A stretch of DNA of 64,000 nt from Corythoichthys intestinalis (GCF_030265065.1 NC_080395.1:6921501-6985500), one strand, 5' to 3'. Numbered from the stretch's first letter, positions 43,212 to 55,218 are shown. Made by a program: numbers and translations. Notes: generated by a model from the letters alone, not told the origin.

Positions 43212-43674
43212 TTTTTCCCCCACTGAATAAATGCACTTGTATTGAAGGTTGGATTTTTCTCTTTTTTTCCATTAAGGTCCCATATTATTTAGGGGGGGGG
43301 GGTTAGAAGCTAAAAAACACATAATTATTATAAATCCAATAATTATGGAGGGCACTGTACGTGTCATCATTTACCTCAACCTTCTTGAACAAATTGAGAA
43401 AAAGACGACTACGCCAAAAACGGAGACAAATGCTGATGCTAAAGGACGAGCAGAGCAGTCCCCTGACGCAAGATGGCCGCCAGCATTGCCTTCCGTTCAG
43501 ATTCTAATCTGCATTGCAGACAGAAAGTATTACTTAAACAACATGAAAGAATTTGAGATTTCGGGACAAAGATGCCTAGAACAGAAACAAATGGTGAAAA
43601 ATAAAAAGACTGCATGTGGCAGAGAACAAAATCGTCCACAAGAGGACAGTAAATGACCATGCATAAATGGATGT

Positions 43675-43773
43675 TTCAAGGACACACCCAGAGTGCAAAG
43701 TCTACCAGGACTCGACAGAAAACTTGTCACTCGCACGGGAGGAGGCGACGGGAGGCTACAACAACAAGGCCGC
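43675..43773 (+). other. Candidate 5' leader exon of right NLR
   Basis: GGACACACCCAGAG...CAACAACAAGGCCGC followed by donor GTAAGTTTTC. Matches the minus-strand segment 16058-16165 upstream of the left PYD exon. The next exon would open at the acceptor CTTTCTGCTGGCAG near 48290 and carry the PYD ATG at 48372. Confidence 0.5.
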
Positions 43774-44315
43774 GTAAGTTTTCTTTTAAGGCACCCACGA
43801 AAAAAAGACTTGCAATTTCATCCGTTCCATTCAAAACTTTTTTCATACTCTAACTTGCTTCTTCAGTCCGTTATGATCATGATCATGTGAGTAAACCGTA
43901 AAGGGAAAAATGTCAAATATTCAAACCCGAGGACAAGAACCTCTTTTAAACGCACACCTGCGTATTTTGTGTGTGTCCAACAAGTTTTTGGTAGAAAATC
44001 GCAAGTATGTTTTTGTTATGTATACTTTAAATTTGTGCACGCAGGCGTTCCCCTGTGCGTAAAAGTACACTATGTACTATGTACACTAATTTTCATGTTT
44101 TTCAAAGACAGGGGCGCTTATCAGTTTCGTCGACTTCCTGCAGTAGTGGTGAGTGGTGACACACTTCAGTGGCGCTTGCGATGCATTTCCTTCTTACAAT
44201 TATTTAAAATAATATTAAAAGCCACCATCAATAAAAAAGTTGGTGCACATTTTCACATCCTCTTTTCAAAATTTCTCAAAGACAAACATCCATAAAATCA
44301 CTATTACTATGTACA
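43774..44315. other. Presumed 5' intron, nothing recognised
   Basis: The first ~200 bases resemble the corresponding stretch left of 16058, weakly. No further features. Confidence 0.4.
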
Positions 44316-44640
44316 TAGGCGGATCTACTATTCAGGTGAAGTAGACGATCGCCTTACGCCCCCAACCAGTAGGGGGCCCCCAACCAGCTGCCCTTGCCCA
44401 AACGAGCAACGGCTTGGGCCACCGGAGCCAGCAGCACCCCCAACTATTCGTCATGTATAATTATGTCAGCATACCAAACAAACAAATAACAAAACAAAAA
44501 AGAAAGCCATTTGAATGCTGCATTTATATTACCTCCCATACACACACACACTACAATGGACTGTTCCACGACGACGGACTGAGTATCAGTCGCTTAGCTT
44601 CATTTAGCGCCGTTTAGCATCGCTTAGCTCCGCTTAGCTG
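44316..44640 (+). repeat. Dispersed repeat, inverted copy at 58830-59166
   Basis: Shared blocks include GCAGATCTACTATTCAGG-type edge, GGTGGCCCAAG/CTTGGGCCACC, CATGTATAATTATGTCAG and GGACTGAGTATCAGTCGCTT. It ends in the decamer-rich TTAGCTCCGCTTAGCTG. Confidence 0.75.
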
Positions 44641-45800
44641 TAGGGGTGCAACGGTTCAGCTAGCCCACGGTTCGGTTTGAACCTCGGTTATGGGATCACG
44701 GTTTCGGTTTGCGTTTTGCTTTTTTTTTTTTTTTTTTTTTTTCATACTGCCTTTATTTTGGTTTTAAGAACATGAAATAAACACTTAAAATGTAAACATT
44801 TTCAACTGTTAAAATGCGTCTTAGCTCTTTGGCTAGTGTAGTGACTGACTACTGAAATACACACACAGTAGTAAAAAAGTTACTTGGCAAAGTAACTGGT
44901 GTTAGGTTTCATGTTTTTTTTTCATTTTTTCAAAAAAAACAACAAAAAAAATTTTTTTATTAAAAATATATTTAAAATGTGAGAAGGGTGTGTAGGAAAT
45001 ATGTTCCGGCTAGCAGTGCAACGGTTTGCGGTTCAAAGCCGAACCGCACGGTTCGCCCTGTACGGTTCAATACGCTTTTTTGCAATTGATTTATTCCGAA
45101 CGATTGTGGAATGAATTGGTCGAGCTCTGTGTACCTGGGTGTGACGGGAAGCACCGCTGTGGAGAAATTCCCACCCCGCAAGTAAATGTCCGATCGCTGT
45201 CAAGCACCTGTGTAACAAAAGCCGAGTAACGCCCTCCCTCGCTTACGAGCGAAGTGAAAGTGAAACAAGAAAGAAAACAAAAAGCTATGGCGAGCGGAGG
45301 AGTGGAGAGACCGAATTTTGAGGAAGGGCCGGCTTCTTTCAAATCTGCGGTGTGGCAACATTTCGGTTTCCCTGTGGACTACAATGCGGAGGAAGAGAAA
45401 ATATTGAAAAAACAAAAAACAAAAAAAAACACATTGCAAACATTGCTCACCGCTTGTTCCCTATGCTAATGGCAACACTTATAACATGACTCCGGCACCT
45501 CAACCGGAATCACCCACAGATATCACGTTCTCAGAGCAGGACAACCCCGAAGATGACACCAGAGAAAACCCAGGGTGGGCTTCCTTAATTTATTTGCCAC
45601 GCTTGACCCACGTTACATTGTTCCCTCGCGGACATATTTCTCCAACAACGTAATCCCCGACATTTATTAAATGACACGCAAAGCCATCGAAGATGATTTC
45701 GCTAAAGCACATGGTTTTGCCCTGACCACTGATAGTTGGACGTCCCGTGCTACAGAATGCTACTACCTAACTGTGAAGGCCCACTATAATTCATACCTGT
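44641..45800 (+). mobile_element. hAT element remnant with BED-type transposase
   Basis: It begins near TAGGGGTGCAACGGTTC, a hAT-like terminal sequence repeated in diverged form at 45012 (CAGTGCAACGG). Encodes the N-terminal part of a hAT transposase from 45287. Right end not found; the coding match stops near 45800. Confidence 0.65.
45287..45800 (+). pseudogene. hAT (ZBED-like) transposase, N-terminal remnant
   Basis: From ATG: MASGGVERPNFEEGPASFKS, then AVWQHFGFPVDYNAEEEKIL (start of a BED zinc finger) and KKQKTK before a frame slip in an A-run. Afterwards come KHCSPLVPYANGNTY-like codons, FLNLFATLDPRYIVPSRTYF, NNVIPDIY, a stop, MTRKAIEDDFAKAHGFALTT and DSWTSRATECYYLTVKAHYN. TTDSWTSR is the hAT motif around the first catalytic D. 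Everything downstream is missing. Confidence 0.75.
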
Positions 45801-46605
45801 CAAGTTGTACGGTCTCGGCGTAATTTGTACAAGTAAGCACTGATTTTTAAATGTGTACGCCGTACGTTACGTTCAAAATCTGTACGTTTTTCGTGCTTTA
45901 CGTTTTTTTTCCGCCGTTCGGATTTCATCACCGTTTCGGCATGAGACAGTGTGCGCTAATACGTTGGCTGAACGATGCGAGAAAAGTCAGTGACACGGAG
46001 AGGGAAGAGTGTTTGTTGTTGTGACACTGTAGCAAACGTGATGCTAGGCTAGGTGGCTCCAATATTTCCTGACAGTAGCCGACAGCCTACAATCTACGCC
46101 TAGATATCTCATGCATTTAGAACTACATGCGAAATGACAGACTCTGTAGCGTTAGTAAACAGCCGCCATTTTAGAGCAGTAAACTTCTCAGAAAGGCTCT
46201 GTTTTAGTGAACTTCCTAGCGAACCTAAGTAACGTTTTATCGAAAATACTCCTAAATCGGCAAAATCTTGACTTGAGTCTGTCTTCAAAGAATGAAATAG
46301 TTTTAAAAATTTCACATGTCGAAAGTAGACAGAAGGGAACTGATGCAAAAACGGGATCAATTTGATCAACTTTAACGGTTGATTCGCAACATTAAATGAC
46401 CTCCAAACATAGCAAAGGTTAACCCCTGACCCATTTTCATGTCTGGGGAAAACACCACCTGATGAGCCAGAAGAGGAGCCTACAACCAAGTCGATTCTCC
46501 AAAATATGTGGCTAAAAGCTAGCAAACAAGGCAACAAAAGCGAATGCACTGAGAGCATCATACGTCATGGCGAACCGTATTACACAAGAAAGCCCGCAAA
46601 CGCTT
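45801..46605. other. Unrecognised
   Basis: No coding or structural feature that I can support. 46420-46440 shares CCCCTGACCCATTTTCATG with 22826-22845. Confidence 0.4.
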
Positions 46606-47557
46606 TGAAATGAAATGTTTATTGTCATCATCATCGGTATCATTGACAGTTACAAAATGTGGAATAATTTGCCCGAAGAAAACCGAAGACAGACAAAGGC
46701 AGACGGGAAAAGCATATGCTTATCAATACCCGTCCCCCTACAGCCAGGGACGCACAGTCTAACATGGTAGAGTTGCATACATCACATTACGTGAGCTTTT
46801 CTTTTTCGTATTTTTTGGTTTTTGTCCTTTTTCACTTATATTATCTTCCCAAAAGTTATTGATTGCCATGGCACTTGCAATATTGTCGAAGGTGTTGGCC
46901 GGACATGGCCGTTGGTTTGGTGTAGGTCGCATTGTAGAGAAGATTCTGTCCAATAAGCTTAGCGTCCATTCAAGCAGCTCCATTTCGAGCTAACGTTAAA
47001 AGCACACAGCGGGCACTTACACTCGCAGATTTGTGATCTGAGTTTGCTACTCTGCATATCTTCAAAGTGTACAATGTTATGTCTTAATCTCTGTCCCTGA
47101 CATTCAATCATGTTTTTGTTGTGGGAACATTTTGTTGTGGATGTGTGTGTGCCAGTGGAGTTATGTGTTATTTTGGTTCGAGTAGCGACTCAGAAGGGTT
47201 TCCTTATAGATCTTTTTTAAGTTACTAAATTATTCTACACTCATAAGCGCTGCATCACATGTATTCCATAGGCGAGCCCCAATGTTCGTCATTGAGAAAG
47301 ATTTTAAGTTTGTCCTAATTGTCCGATAGGAAAACAATCGGATTCCTCTTGGGTCGTAATTTGATTCCCTCAGTTGGAATCGAGCTTGTAGGTTAGGCGA
47401 GAGTCAGTTGTACGTGCCTTGTACGTCATTTGAACAGTTTTGAAGTTTATCAGGTCATAAAATTTTAATAGCATGGATTTGATGTAGAACTCATTTGTGT
47501 GTGCTCTGAACGGTGCGTTGTGAATGATCCGAATTGCTTTTTTATTTATTTATTTAT
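46606..47557 (-). mobile_element. 5'-truncated LINE (Rex1-like)
   Basis: Minus-strand reading from about 47545: KKAIRIIHNAPFRAHTNEFY, IKSMLLKFYDLINFKTVQMT, ESNYDPRGIRLFSYRTIRTN and LKSFSMTNIGARLWNTCDAA. This is the C-terminal region of a fish non-LTR reverse transcriptase. The 3' end is GATGATGACAATAAACATTT followed by CATTTCA, at 46606. The catalytic domain is absent. Rex1 is my best guess for the clade, from the tail and protein style. Confidence 0.7.
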
Positions 47558-48062
47558 TGCTGAAGACATGTCAACAAAGCACATCGATTACTGGAACCAT
47601 GTCCTATGGTCTGATGAGACGGGCGGGTTTTCTTGTGTAACGTCTTCAGAAGAGGCTTCCTCCTGGGGTGACAGCCATGCACACCAATTTGATGTAGAGT
47701 GCGGCGTATGGTCTGAGCACTAACAGGCTGACCCTCCACCTCTTCAATCTCTGCAACAATGCCGACTGCACCCTTGTGACGAGTTACATGACATTTTGGA
47801 GGGAAAATGACCAGCAGTACTCAATTTGGACATTTAGGGATGTATGTAGTTTCTAAGGGTTGTACTCACTTTTGTTGCCAGAGGTTTAGATATTAATGGG
47901 TATATTTTGAGTTAGTTTGAGGGGGAAATAAATTAACTCTGTGATTTAAGCTGCACACAAAACTACTTTTCATTGTGTCATTTTGTCAGTGTTGTCCCAT
48001 GAAAAGATGTACTTAAATATCTGCAGAAATGCAAGGGGTGTACTCACTTTTGTGATACGCTG
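47558..48062 (-). mobile_element. Tc1-like fragment (family B)
   Basis: Outer end CAGCGTATCACAAAAGTGAG (minus strand, at 48062, followed by TA). It encodes EGQPVSAQTIRRTLHQIGVH and GCHPRRKPLLKTLHKKTRPS. It stops before the catalytic domain, where it abuts the LINE fragment. Confidence 0.8.
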
Positions 48063-48371
48063 TAAGTGTCATGCAGCAAATCTGGTCACAAACCCTAACC
48101 CTATGGATGTAAAAGATGACACTTAATAACATCTGTAATAAGCATTCATTAATGCTCATAACAGTGTCATGTCACAATTACTATCGTATTACAATCTTAT
48201 GACAGGCTTATGACGTCACTGTCAGATAAAGTGTTACCAAAATTCTTTTATTTTTCAAATTCTCAAACAAGATTCTTTCTGCTGGCAGGCACTTGATCAA
48301 GAAGGTTGCAATTCCTTGAAGACATCCACTATCAACGAATCTCCTCGTTCACATAACTCCAATCGGGAACA

Positions 48372-48627
48372 ATGGCTCTGGACACCGAGCGAAAGGAGCT
48401 GCTACTGGGAACGCTGAGGAAACTGGGAAAGGAAGATTTCGAGTCCTTCAAGTTTTTCACGGACTTGCCTCAAAGTGTACTTAACACAGACATCCCGGTG
48501 GACATTGCCTATGAGTTGATAAGGAAGCACGGCGAGAACGTTCTGGAAGAGACCGTCAAGATTCTTAAGAAGATCGGGAACAACAACTTGGCCGAAATAC
48601 TGCACAACGGCATGCTGAAAATAAAAG
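48372..48627 (+). CDS. NLR PYD (pyrin) exon, right gene
   Basis: Starts at ATG: MALDTERKELLLGTLRKLGK, EDFESFKFFTDLPQSVLNTD, IAYELIRKHGENVLEETVKI. Same PYD fold and same 256-nt length as the left gene, ending AAAG before donor GTTAGT. G plus TT completes a Val codon in the NACHT exon. A likely acceptor (TGGCAG near 48290) lies in the 5'UTR. PYD recruits inflammasome-type adaptors in this family; that role is inferred from the family. Confidence 0.92.
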
Positions 48628-48689
48628 GTTAGTTCTCTGGGTAGCTTCTGTGAGTAGAACGCAGATTGTTTGAAAACTGTCGGAAGTCA

Positions 48690-48900
48690 ACCATGAGCAG
48701 GGGTGTAAGTGGATGGAATTCCTTGCCGGATTTCCCTGAAATAAAGGTTAAACCTCTTAAAATCACTGAAATGCAAAAACTCCAGAAGCAGCTCCTAGTG
48801 CTGCGTCACCAGTAGGTGGATGGCGATGTAGTGTAAAGAGCTTTGAGGGCCTTGAGAAGGTGGAAAGGCACTATAGAAGTATAACACAATTTACCATTTA
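48690..48900 (+). repeat. SINE/L2-type tail fragment
   Basis: CCAGTAGGTGGATGGCGATG, GTAAAGAGCTTTGAGG and TTTACCATTTACCA match the pattern of fish SINE/L2 tails; the SINE at 60690-60947 ends similarly. The left edge is uncertain. Confidence 0.55.
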
Positions 48901-49240
48901 CCAAACATTTCCTCTTTTTTTCTTTTTTTTTTTTTAAATTATAAGGAAATAAGTAGGTAGCCTTACATAAATGAACAAAAATAAGTCCAAAGTGCACATT
49001 AACATGGATGGAAGATGCTCTGAAACTCTCAAATGAAATAAAATAATCCTCATCAACTGCTTCTTTTCCCTTAAAGATCTGATTAATTTTCCGTTGCATT
49101 GCCCGTTTAATTCAACAAGCTTGTTTTTTTGCCCTCTATTTCTTGTCCCAGAAACATGTGCATTTGAACCAATCAGAGCTAACTATCCATGCTGATCACA
49201 TGTCAGTATGTCAGCTAATTGAACAGACAGCAGTTTTTTT

Positions 49241-50725
49241 CAGTTGACGCGTCTCGGGGCTGATCCGCAGGGGGCCTATTTTTAAAAAATTAAAATTTCA
49301 ATATTTTCAAAACCAAAGCCGCTAGCAACCTAAAATCAAAACAGGCACCTGCCTTAGGGATATATGAGTCTCCATGAGCAGCGACATCAAAAAATTCAAA
49401 GTCGTTCCCAAATAAAATCGTGATTAATTATTTTCTTATATAAGTATAACAGAACTTAAAATTGCTATAAAATTCTCAGATTTTGTGCTAGGTGCACAGA
49501 AATCGCCAAACGGAGAGATAATCACCTATATTTTCATGAGCAATAGCAATATTTAACATATCATATTAAGCTATTGCCTTAAATAGCGACTTTTTTTTAT
49601 TTTATTTAGTGCAAGTTCTCAACAGCTAATAAATCACCCAATTTTCACATCAGAAACCTTATACTTGATGAAAGCATGCAGAATCATCTTAATTTTAGTC
49701 AATAAAAGTAAAATTTGCATTTTTCTATATACAATCACAACTTATTTAGGTTGAATTACAATGTCACTACTGCTTCAGCATCTCTTGCCGGCTATGTGGC
49801 CCCCGTCGTAATTAGATTGAATGTTACAAAATATAAAACACGAAAAAGGCAACTTTTATTTTGTATGGACACAGAAATGTCTAAATTACTTATTTTTTGC
49901 CAAAAAAAACGGGCACTTGGCCAAAAATTTCCTGATCATTTGAATGTAAAGTTTAGGCTACTGTGTATGGATGAACATAAAACAGTCTAGATTCTTGGTT
50001 AAAAGCAAAGAAAATAAAGGGCATTTATCATTCATTTTATGTATATATTTCAAGCTAAAGTTACGCTATTGTGTATGGATACAAAAAACAACATGGCGGC
50101 CATTACAAAACAAAAAGCTTCTTAATTTTAAAATTCTTGTAAATAAATGAGTAAATCCTGGAATTCCAATAGATATGAACGTAAAACAGTCTAGATTCTT
50201 GGTCAAAAGCAAAAAAACAAACAAACGGGCAGTTATCACTCATTTTACATAAATGTTTCGAGCTAAAGTTACACTATTGTGTATAGATACAAAATCCTAC
50301 GTGGCGGCTGTCACAAAACAAAGAGCTTTTTAAGTTGAATTTCTAGTAAATAAATGCGTAAATAACGGAATTTCTATAGATATGAACGTAAAACAGTCTA
50401 GATTCTTGGTTAAAAGCAAAAAAAACAGGCAGTTATCATTCATTTTACGCTATTTTTTTGCATTCATTTTTTCACAACGTTTCAAACTGCATGTATTTTG
50501 CTATTTTATTTATTACTAGACCAAATCACTCTGGAGACACTCCTGCCTGCTTGTATGCAGTAGAACGAATATCCTTTTTCCACCTAAACGCAGCGTTTGA
50601 ACGTAGCTTGTGTTTGAGTTTATCACAGTGAAAGCCACCTCAATGCTCTGCCTGGATCGGCCCCCTTCGGAAAGGCGTGGCGCAATGTCTGTAAGAGCTG
50701 TCTAGTCAATTGATGGTGAAGTCTA
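49241..50725. mobile_element. Internally deleted relative of the THAP element
   Basis: Matches both outer parts of 9092-11379 in the same orientation. The right end TCAATTGATGGTGAAGTCTA is the TIR; the left end is eroded to CAGTTGA. The THAP coding block is absent: sequence equivalent to 9640 joins that equivalent to 10760 near 49810. It lies in the PYD-NACHT intron of the right NLR, whereas the left copy lies in a different intron, so the insertions are independent. Confidence 0.78.
49986..50460. repeat. ~205-bp tandem repeat inside the deleted element
   Basis: Units begin TCTAGATTCTTGGTTAAAAG at 49986, 50190 and 50397 (periods 204 and 207). Each contains AAGCTAAAGTTACACTATTG and ATAGATATGAACGTAAAACA. 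The left relative has a single unit (about 10850-11070). Confidence 0.85.
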
Positions 50726-50868
50726 CAATTTTACAAAAACCAAGTGGAGTATTTATTACTTGGTGAAATGCTGACTTGCCCTATTCATGTCACTGGCTGT
50801 GTTCCCTAGGGTTCGGTCACAAGGTTGTTGTTTTTTGTCCATAACGGGTTACCGATAATTTCTTTCAG

Positions 50869-52727
50869 TTGCTGACCTCGCCGTCCATGAAGATGAAGAT
50901 GATGATCAGATTGGCAGATTGAAGAGAGACCTGCAAGAGAACCTGCTGAGTTTATACAGCTTTGTTCCCGAGGGCAACACCAAGCGCTGGGAGCAGCAGC
51001 AGTCTCTGGCGGATGTCTACACAGAGCTCAACGTCACCTACGGGGCTGACGTCAGCCCTGACAAGCGGCACGAGGTCCTTCAGATGGAGACGTGCGCCCT
51101 CACCAAGAAGTCTATCCGGCCGTGCGACATCTTCGAAAGCGCAGACGGGAAGCGTCGACCGATTCGCACAATGCTCACCGTCGGCTTCGCAGGAATCGGG
51201 AAAACCTTCCTGGTGCGCAAGTTTGCGATGGATTGGGCCAGCGGAAATACCAACCAGGACGTGGACTTCATATTTCCCTTCACCTTCCGTGAGTTGAACA
51301 TGGAAAAAGGAAAAAGCTTTACGCTGGCCAAGCTAATCCGACTGTACGTCAGCGAGAGCAGGCGCATGAGCGAGGAGACGCTGAACAATATCTTTGACAG
51401 CCTGCAGAAGTCCGGTAACCGTGACTATAAAACCAGCAGGATCAAGATCTTGTTCGTCCTGGACGGACTTGACGAGTGCAACTTCAAAATGGACTTGAAG
51501 AACGAGATGAAAATGGACATCGATGTAAAGCAGGCCTACCCACTGGAGGTGCTCCTGGCGCACCTCATCAAAAGGAACCTGCTACCCTGCGCCCGGCTTT
51601 GGATCACAACACGGCCCGCGACAGTCCGCTATATCCCCTCTAACCTCATCGACAGCAGAACAGAGGTGAGAGGATTCAGTGATTCCCAGAGGCTGGAGTA
51701 CTTCAGGAAAAGATTCCCAAATGATGAGCGCGTCATTCAGCACATCCGGAAATCTCGCACCATCTTCATCATGTGTCACATGCCAATCTTCTGCTGGATC
51801 AGCTCCACAATTCTACAGGATCATTTGGACAAAGGGAAGGTGGGAGATCTTCCAACAACGCTGACCGAGATGTACACATGGATCGTGTTTTACCACCTGG
51901 AAGTATGGAAGGAGAGACTGAAGACGGAGTACAGCCGTTATGTGAAAGCGCTAGCAAAGCTGGCCTTTCACCACACGATGAATAAGCGTCAGATCTTCTA
52001 CGAGAAGGACCTAGAAGACAGCGGCTTTGATTACGGCCAAGACGCTAAACACTGCGGTTTGTTCACCGAGGTGTTCAAAGAAGTACGTCCGCTAAGGAGA
52101 ATCCAGCAAGGCAAGATGTTTCAGTTTGTCCATTTGACCATCCAGGAGTATCTAGCCGCACTGTACGTGATGATGATGTGCTCCCATCACAAAAAGAATG
52201 TACTAGCTGACTCCAGATGGTCACTGAAAGGCTTTTTAATGCCTGCTAAGCAGAAGCTAATCACTCAGGTCCAGTTGTCAGCTCTACAGAAAGCCTCTGA
52301 GAGTGAAGGAAACCTGGACCTTTTCCTGCGCTTCCTCTTTGGCCTTTCCTTGGCATGCAACCAGGAACTATTGGGGGAACTGCTGAAGGCTCCTCAGGAC
52401 TGCGGGCAAAGCAAGTCAGACACAGTCGAGTTGATCAAAAAAAGTATAAAACAGAACACTCCAGAGAAGAACATCAACTTATTCTACTGCTTAAGCGAGC
52501 TGAAGGACGACTCCATGCTGGAACAGATTGAGCAAGAACTACATTCAAGAAATCTGTCCTGGCGCAACATGCCAAATGAAATGTGGTCGGCCCTGGCCTT
52601 CTTCTTACTGACCTCTGACGAACCCATGGATTGGTTTGACCTGAAGAAGTACTCCGCATCGGCGTATGGGCTCGAGATGCTGCTGTCGGTGGTCAAGGCT
52701 TTTGAAAAATCAGTGTACGTGCTCTAA
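50869..52727 (+). CDS. NLR FISNA-NACHT exon (right gene)
   Basis: Opens at acceptor TTTCTTTCAG with VADLAVHEDEDDDQIGR and then LKRDLQENLLSLYSFVPEGN. The FISNA region is followed by Walker A GFAGIGKT, Walker B ILFVLDGLDEC and winged-helix/HD2 sequence with FQFVHLTIQEYLAALYV. The whole exon is open and ends SVYVL-TAA. With the PYD exon it gives about 704 aa. No GT in the phase required by the LRR exons is visible near the end, unlike in the left gene. Either the transcript uses an unseen junction or this copy yields a protein ending after NACHT. Expected to act in the cytosol as a nucleotide-dependent sensor. Confidence 0.93.
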
Positions 52728-52959
52728 TGTTGATCTCAAGGCTGCCTGATAGGCAAAAAAATAATAAAATAAATCACAACGGCAAATCGAAAAACAAGTG
52801 CAACAAGTCAGAAATTATGATGACAAAACAAAACAACCAAAACTTCAAAATATAAAAACATTTAAAAAAATAAATAAATACAATTTTTTTTACTAAATTC
52901 ATTCTCTCCCAAGGACCGCAGGTCTTAATGCACAGTACTGATTTTTAGTATTTTAAGTA

Positions 52960-54458
52960 AAGTGGGGTAAATAAGTATTTAGTCAAGCACCAGTTGTGGT
53001 TGTGATTTTTAAAGAATTTATTTGCAAATCATGGTGGAAAATAAGTATTTGGTCAATACCAAAAGTTCATCTCAATACTTTGTTATTTTGTTGGCAATGA
53101 CGGAGGCCAATCGTTTTCTGTAAATCTTCACAAGCTTTTCACACACGGTTGCTGGTATTTTGGCCCATTCCTCCATGCAGATCTCCTCTAGAGCAGTGAT
53201 GTTTTGGGGCTGTCGTTGGGCAACACAGACTTTCAACTCCCTCCACAGATTTTCTATGGGGTTGAGATCTGGAGACTGACTAGGCCACTCCAAGACCTTG
53301 AAATGCTTCTTACGAACCTCCTTTGTTGCCCTGGCTGTGTGTTTGGGATCATTGTCATGCTGAAAGACCCTGCCACGTCTCATCTTCAATGCCCTTGCCG
53401 ATGGAAGGAGATTTTCACTCAAAATCTCTCGATACATGGCCCCATTCATTCTTTCCGTGACACCGATCAGTCGTCCTGGCCCCTCTGCAGAAAAACAGCC
53501 CCAAAGCATGATGTTTCCACCCCCATGCTTCACAATGGGTATGGTGTTCTTCAGATGCAATTCAGTATTGTTTCTCCTCCAAACACGAGAACCTGTGTTT
53601 CTACCAAAAAGTTCTATTTTGTTTTCATCTGACCATAACACATTCTCTCAGTTCTCTTCTGGATCATCCAAATGCTCTCTAGCAAACCGCAGACGGGCCT
53701 GGACTTGTACTGGCTTCAGCAGGGGGACACGTCTGGCAGTGCAGGATTTGAGTCCCTGACGGCGCATTGTGTTACTGATAGTTGCCTTTGTCACTGTGGT
53801 CCCAGCTCTCTGTAGGTCATTCACTAGGTCCCCCCGTGTGGTTCTGGGATTTTTGATCACCGTTCTTGTTATCATTTTGACGCCACGGAGTGACATCTTG
53901 CATGGAGACCCAGATCGAGGGAGATTATCAGTGGTCTTGTATGTCTTCCATTTTCTAATGATTGCTCCCACAGTTGATTTCTTCACACCAAGCGTTTTAC
54001 CCATTGCCCATTGCAGATTCAGTCTTCCCTGCCTGGTGCAGGTCTACAATTTTGTCTCTGGCGTCCTTCGACAGCTCTTTGGTCTTGGCCATAGTGGAGT
54101 TTGGAGTGTGACTGACTGAGGTTGTGGACAGGTGTCTTCTATACCGATAATGAGTTAAAACAGGTGCCATTAATACAGGTAATGAGTGGAGCCTCATTAG
54201 ACCTTGTGAGAAGAAGTTAGACCTCTTTGACACCCAGAAATCTTGCTTGTTTGTAGGTGACCAAATATTTATTTTCCACTCTAATTTGGAAATAAATTCT
54301 TTAAAAATCAAACAATGTGGTTTTCTGTGTTTTTTTTTCCACATTCTGTCTCTCATGGTTGAGGTTTACCCATGTTGACAATTGCAGGCCTGTCTAATCT
54401 TTTCAAGTAGGAGAACTTGCACAATTGGTGGTTTACTAAATACTTATTTGCCCCACTG
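52960..54458 (-). mobile_element. Tc1-like transposon (family A), best copy
   Basis: Inverted ends AGTGGGGTAAATAAGTATTT and AAATACTTATTTGCCCCACT, with TA on both sides. About 1.5 kb, in the intron between the right NACHT exon and the first LRR exon. It encodes a nearly complete transposase. Confidence 0.9.
53072..54092 (-). pseudogene. Tc1-like transposase, two breaks
   Basis: From ATG at 54092: [21 protein letters not shown] frame slip follows near GKTESA(M)G. Then [20 protein letters not shown] and [20 protein letters not shown] run to a second break after LDDPEEN. Then [12 protein letters not shown] (first D), [15 protein letters not shown] (second D) and [14 protein letters not shown] (E) are intact to the end KITKY. 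Note SDEN where Tc1 proteins usually have SDET. Confidence 0.88.
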
Positions 54459-54705
54459 TAGAGGAAGCTTTCCAATTCTAGCTGTAGCAACGCCTCTGAC
54501 TTGGGAGAAAGGGCAGCAAATTTTCAAAGAAGCCTCTAGTCTGAGCAAATCATCCGATCAGCGATGAGTGTACTTTGTCACCAGTCCTTACTGTTTCCGC
54601 TTTCTTAATTTCGTTTTGTTTTGCGGATTTGTCATTGGGTTTTGCACTTAACACAAGGCGCTAGGTTTGGCAAACTCACAGCATCCTTCTGCTTATGTAC
54701 TCCAG

Positions 54706-54876
54706 GCTAACCGATTGTCACCTGGACAAACGCAGCTGTCACCTGCTGGCCTCCGTTCTCAGCTCTTCATCCAACCTGAGGTTTCTTGACCTGAGCCACA
54801 ACGATCTGTTGGACGAGGGTGTCGAGATCCTCTCGAAGGGACTGGCCAGCCGAAACTGCATCTTGCAAGTCTTAAA
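54706..54876 (+). CDS. First NLR LRR exon (right gene)
   Basis: 171 nt, acceptor TACTCCAG, donor GTAAGG. Reads LTDCHLDKRSCHLLASVLSS, then NLRFLDLSHNDLLDEGVEIL, ending QVLK. Same length and RSCHLLASVLS signature as the left gene's first LRR exon. Confidence 0.87.
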
Positions 54877-55044
54877 GTAAGGAGCTCGTCCAGTTAGGAA
54901 TATTTTGTTGTTCTAGTCAAGCTATCAACTCAACTCCTATTATAAAACAAAGAAAAGGCAGACCAAATGTTACTCTCAGTAGAACTTTTATAGCTTCAAC
55001 CAGGTCCATGTCCTGTCTTGAAGCTTTATTCTCATATGTTGCAG

Positions 55045-55218
55045 GTTGACAAAGTGCAAGATCACAAAGCAAGGATGCACTGAATTGGCCAAGGCTATCA
55101 AGCTAAACCCCTCCAATCTTCAAGAGCTGGTCCTGAGCGAAAACGATTTGTCGGACGAGGGGGTCACGAGCCTCTCGAAAGGGCTGGCCAGCCAAGACTG
55201 CACCTTAAAAGTCCTTGA
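55045..55218 (+). CDS. NLR LRR exon (right gene)
   Basis: 174 nt, acceptor TGTTGCAG, donor GTAAGG, phase 2-2, open without a start codon. Reads LTKCKITKQGCTELAKAIKL, then NLQELVLSENDLSDEGVTSL, ending KVLE. Confidence 0.85.

Larger units (their letters stand above)
40541..43357. mobile_element. Tc1-like element (family D) with nested hAT MITEs
   Basis: Ends CAGTGCCCTCCATAATTATT and AATAATTATGGAGGGCACTG are inverted and flanked by TA. Long inner repeats include TTATTTTAATATGGGACCTT-type sequence on both sides. Removing the nested MITE (40578-42042 plus duplication) leaves about 1.34 kb. The interior holds two transposase fragments in opposite orientations instead of one gene. Confidence 0.85.
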
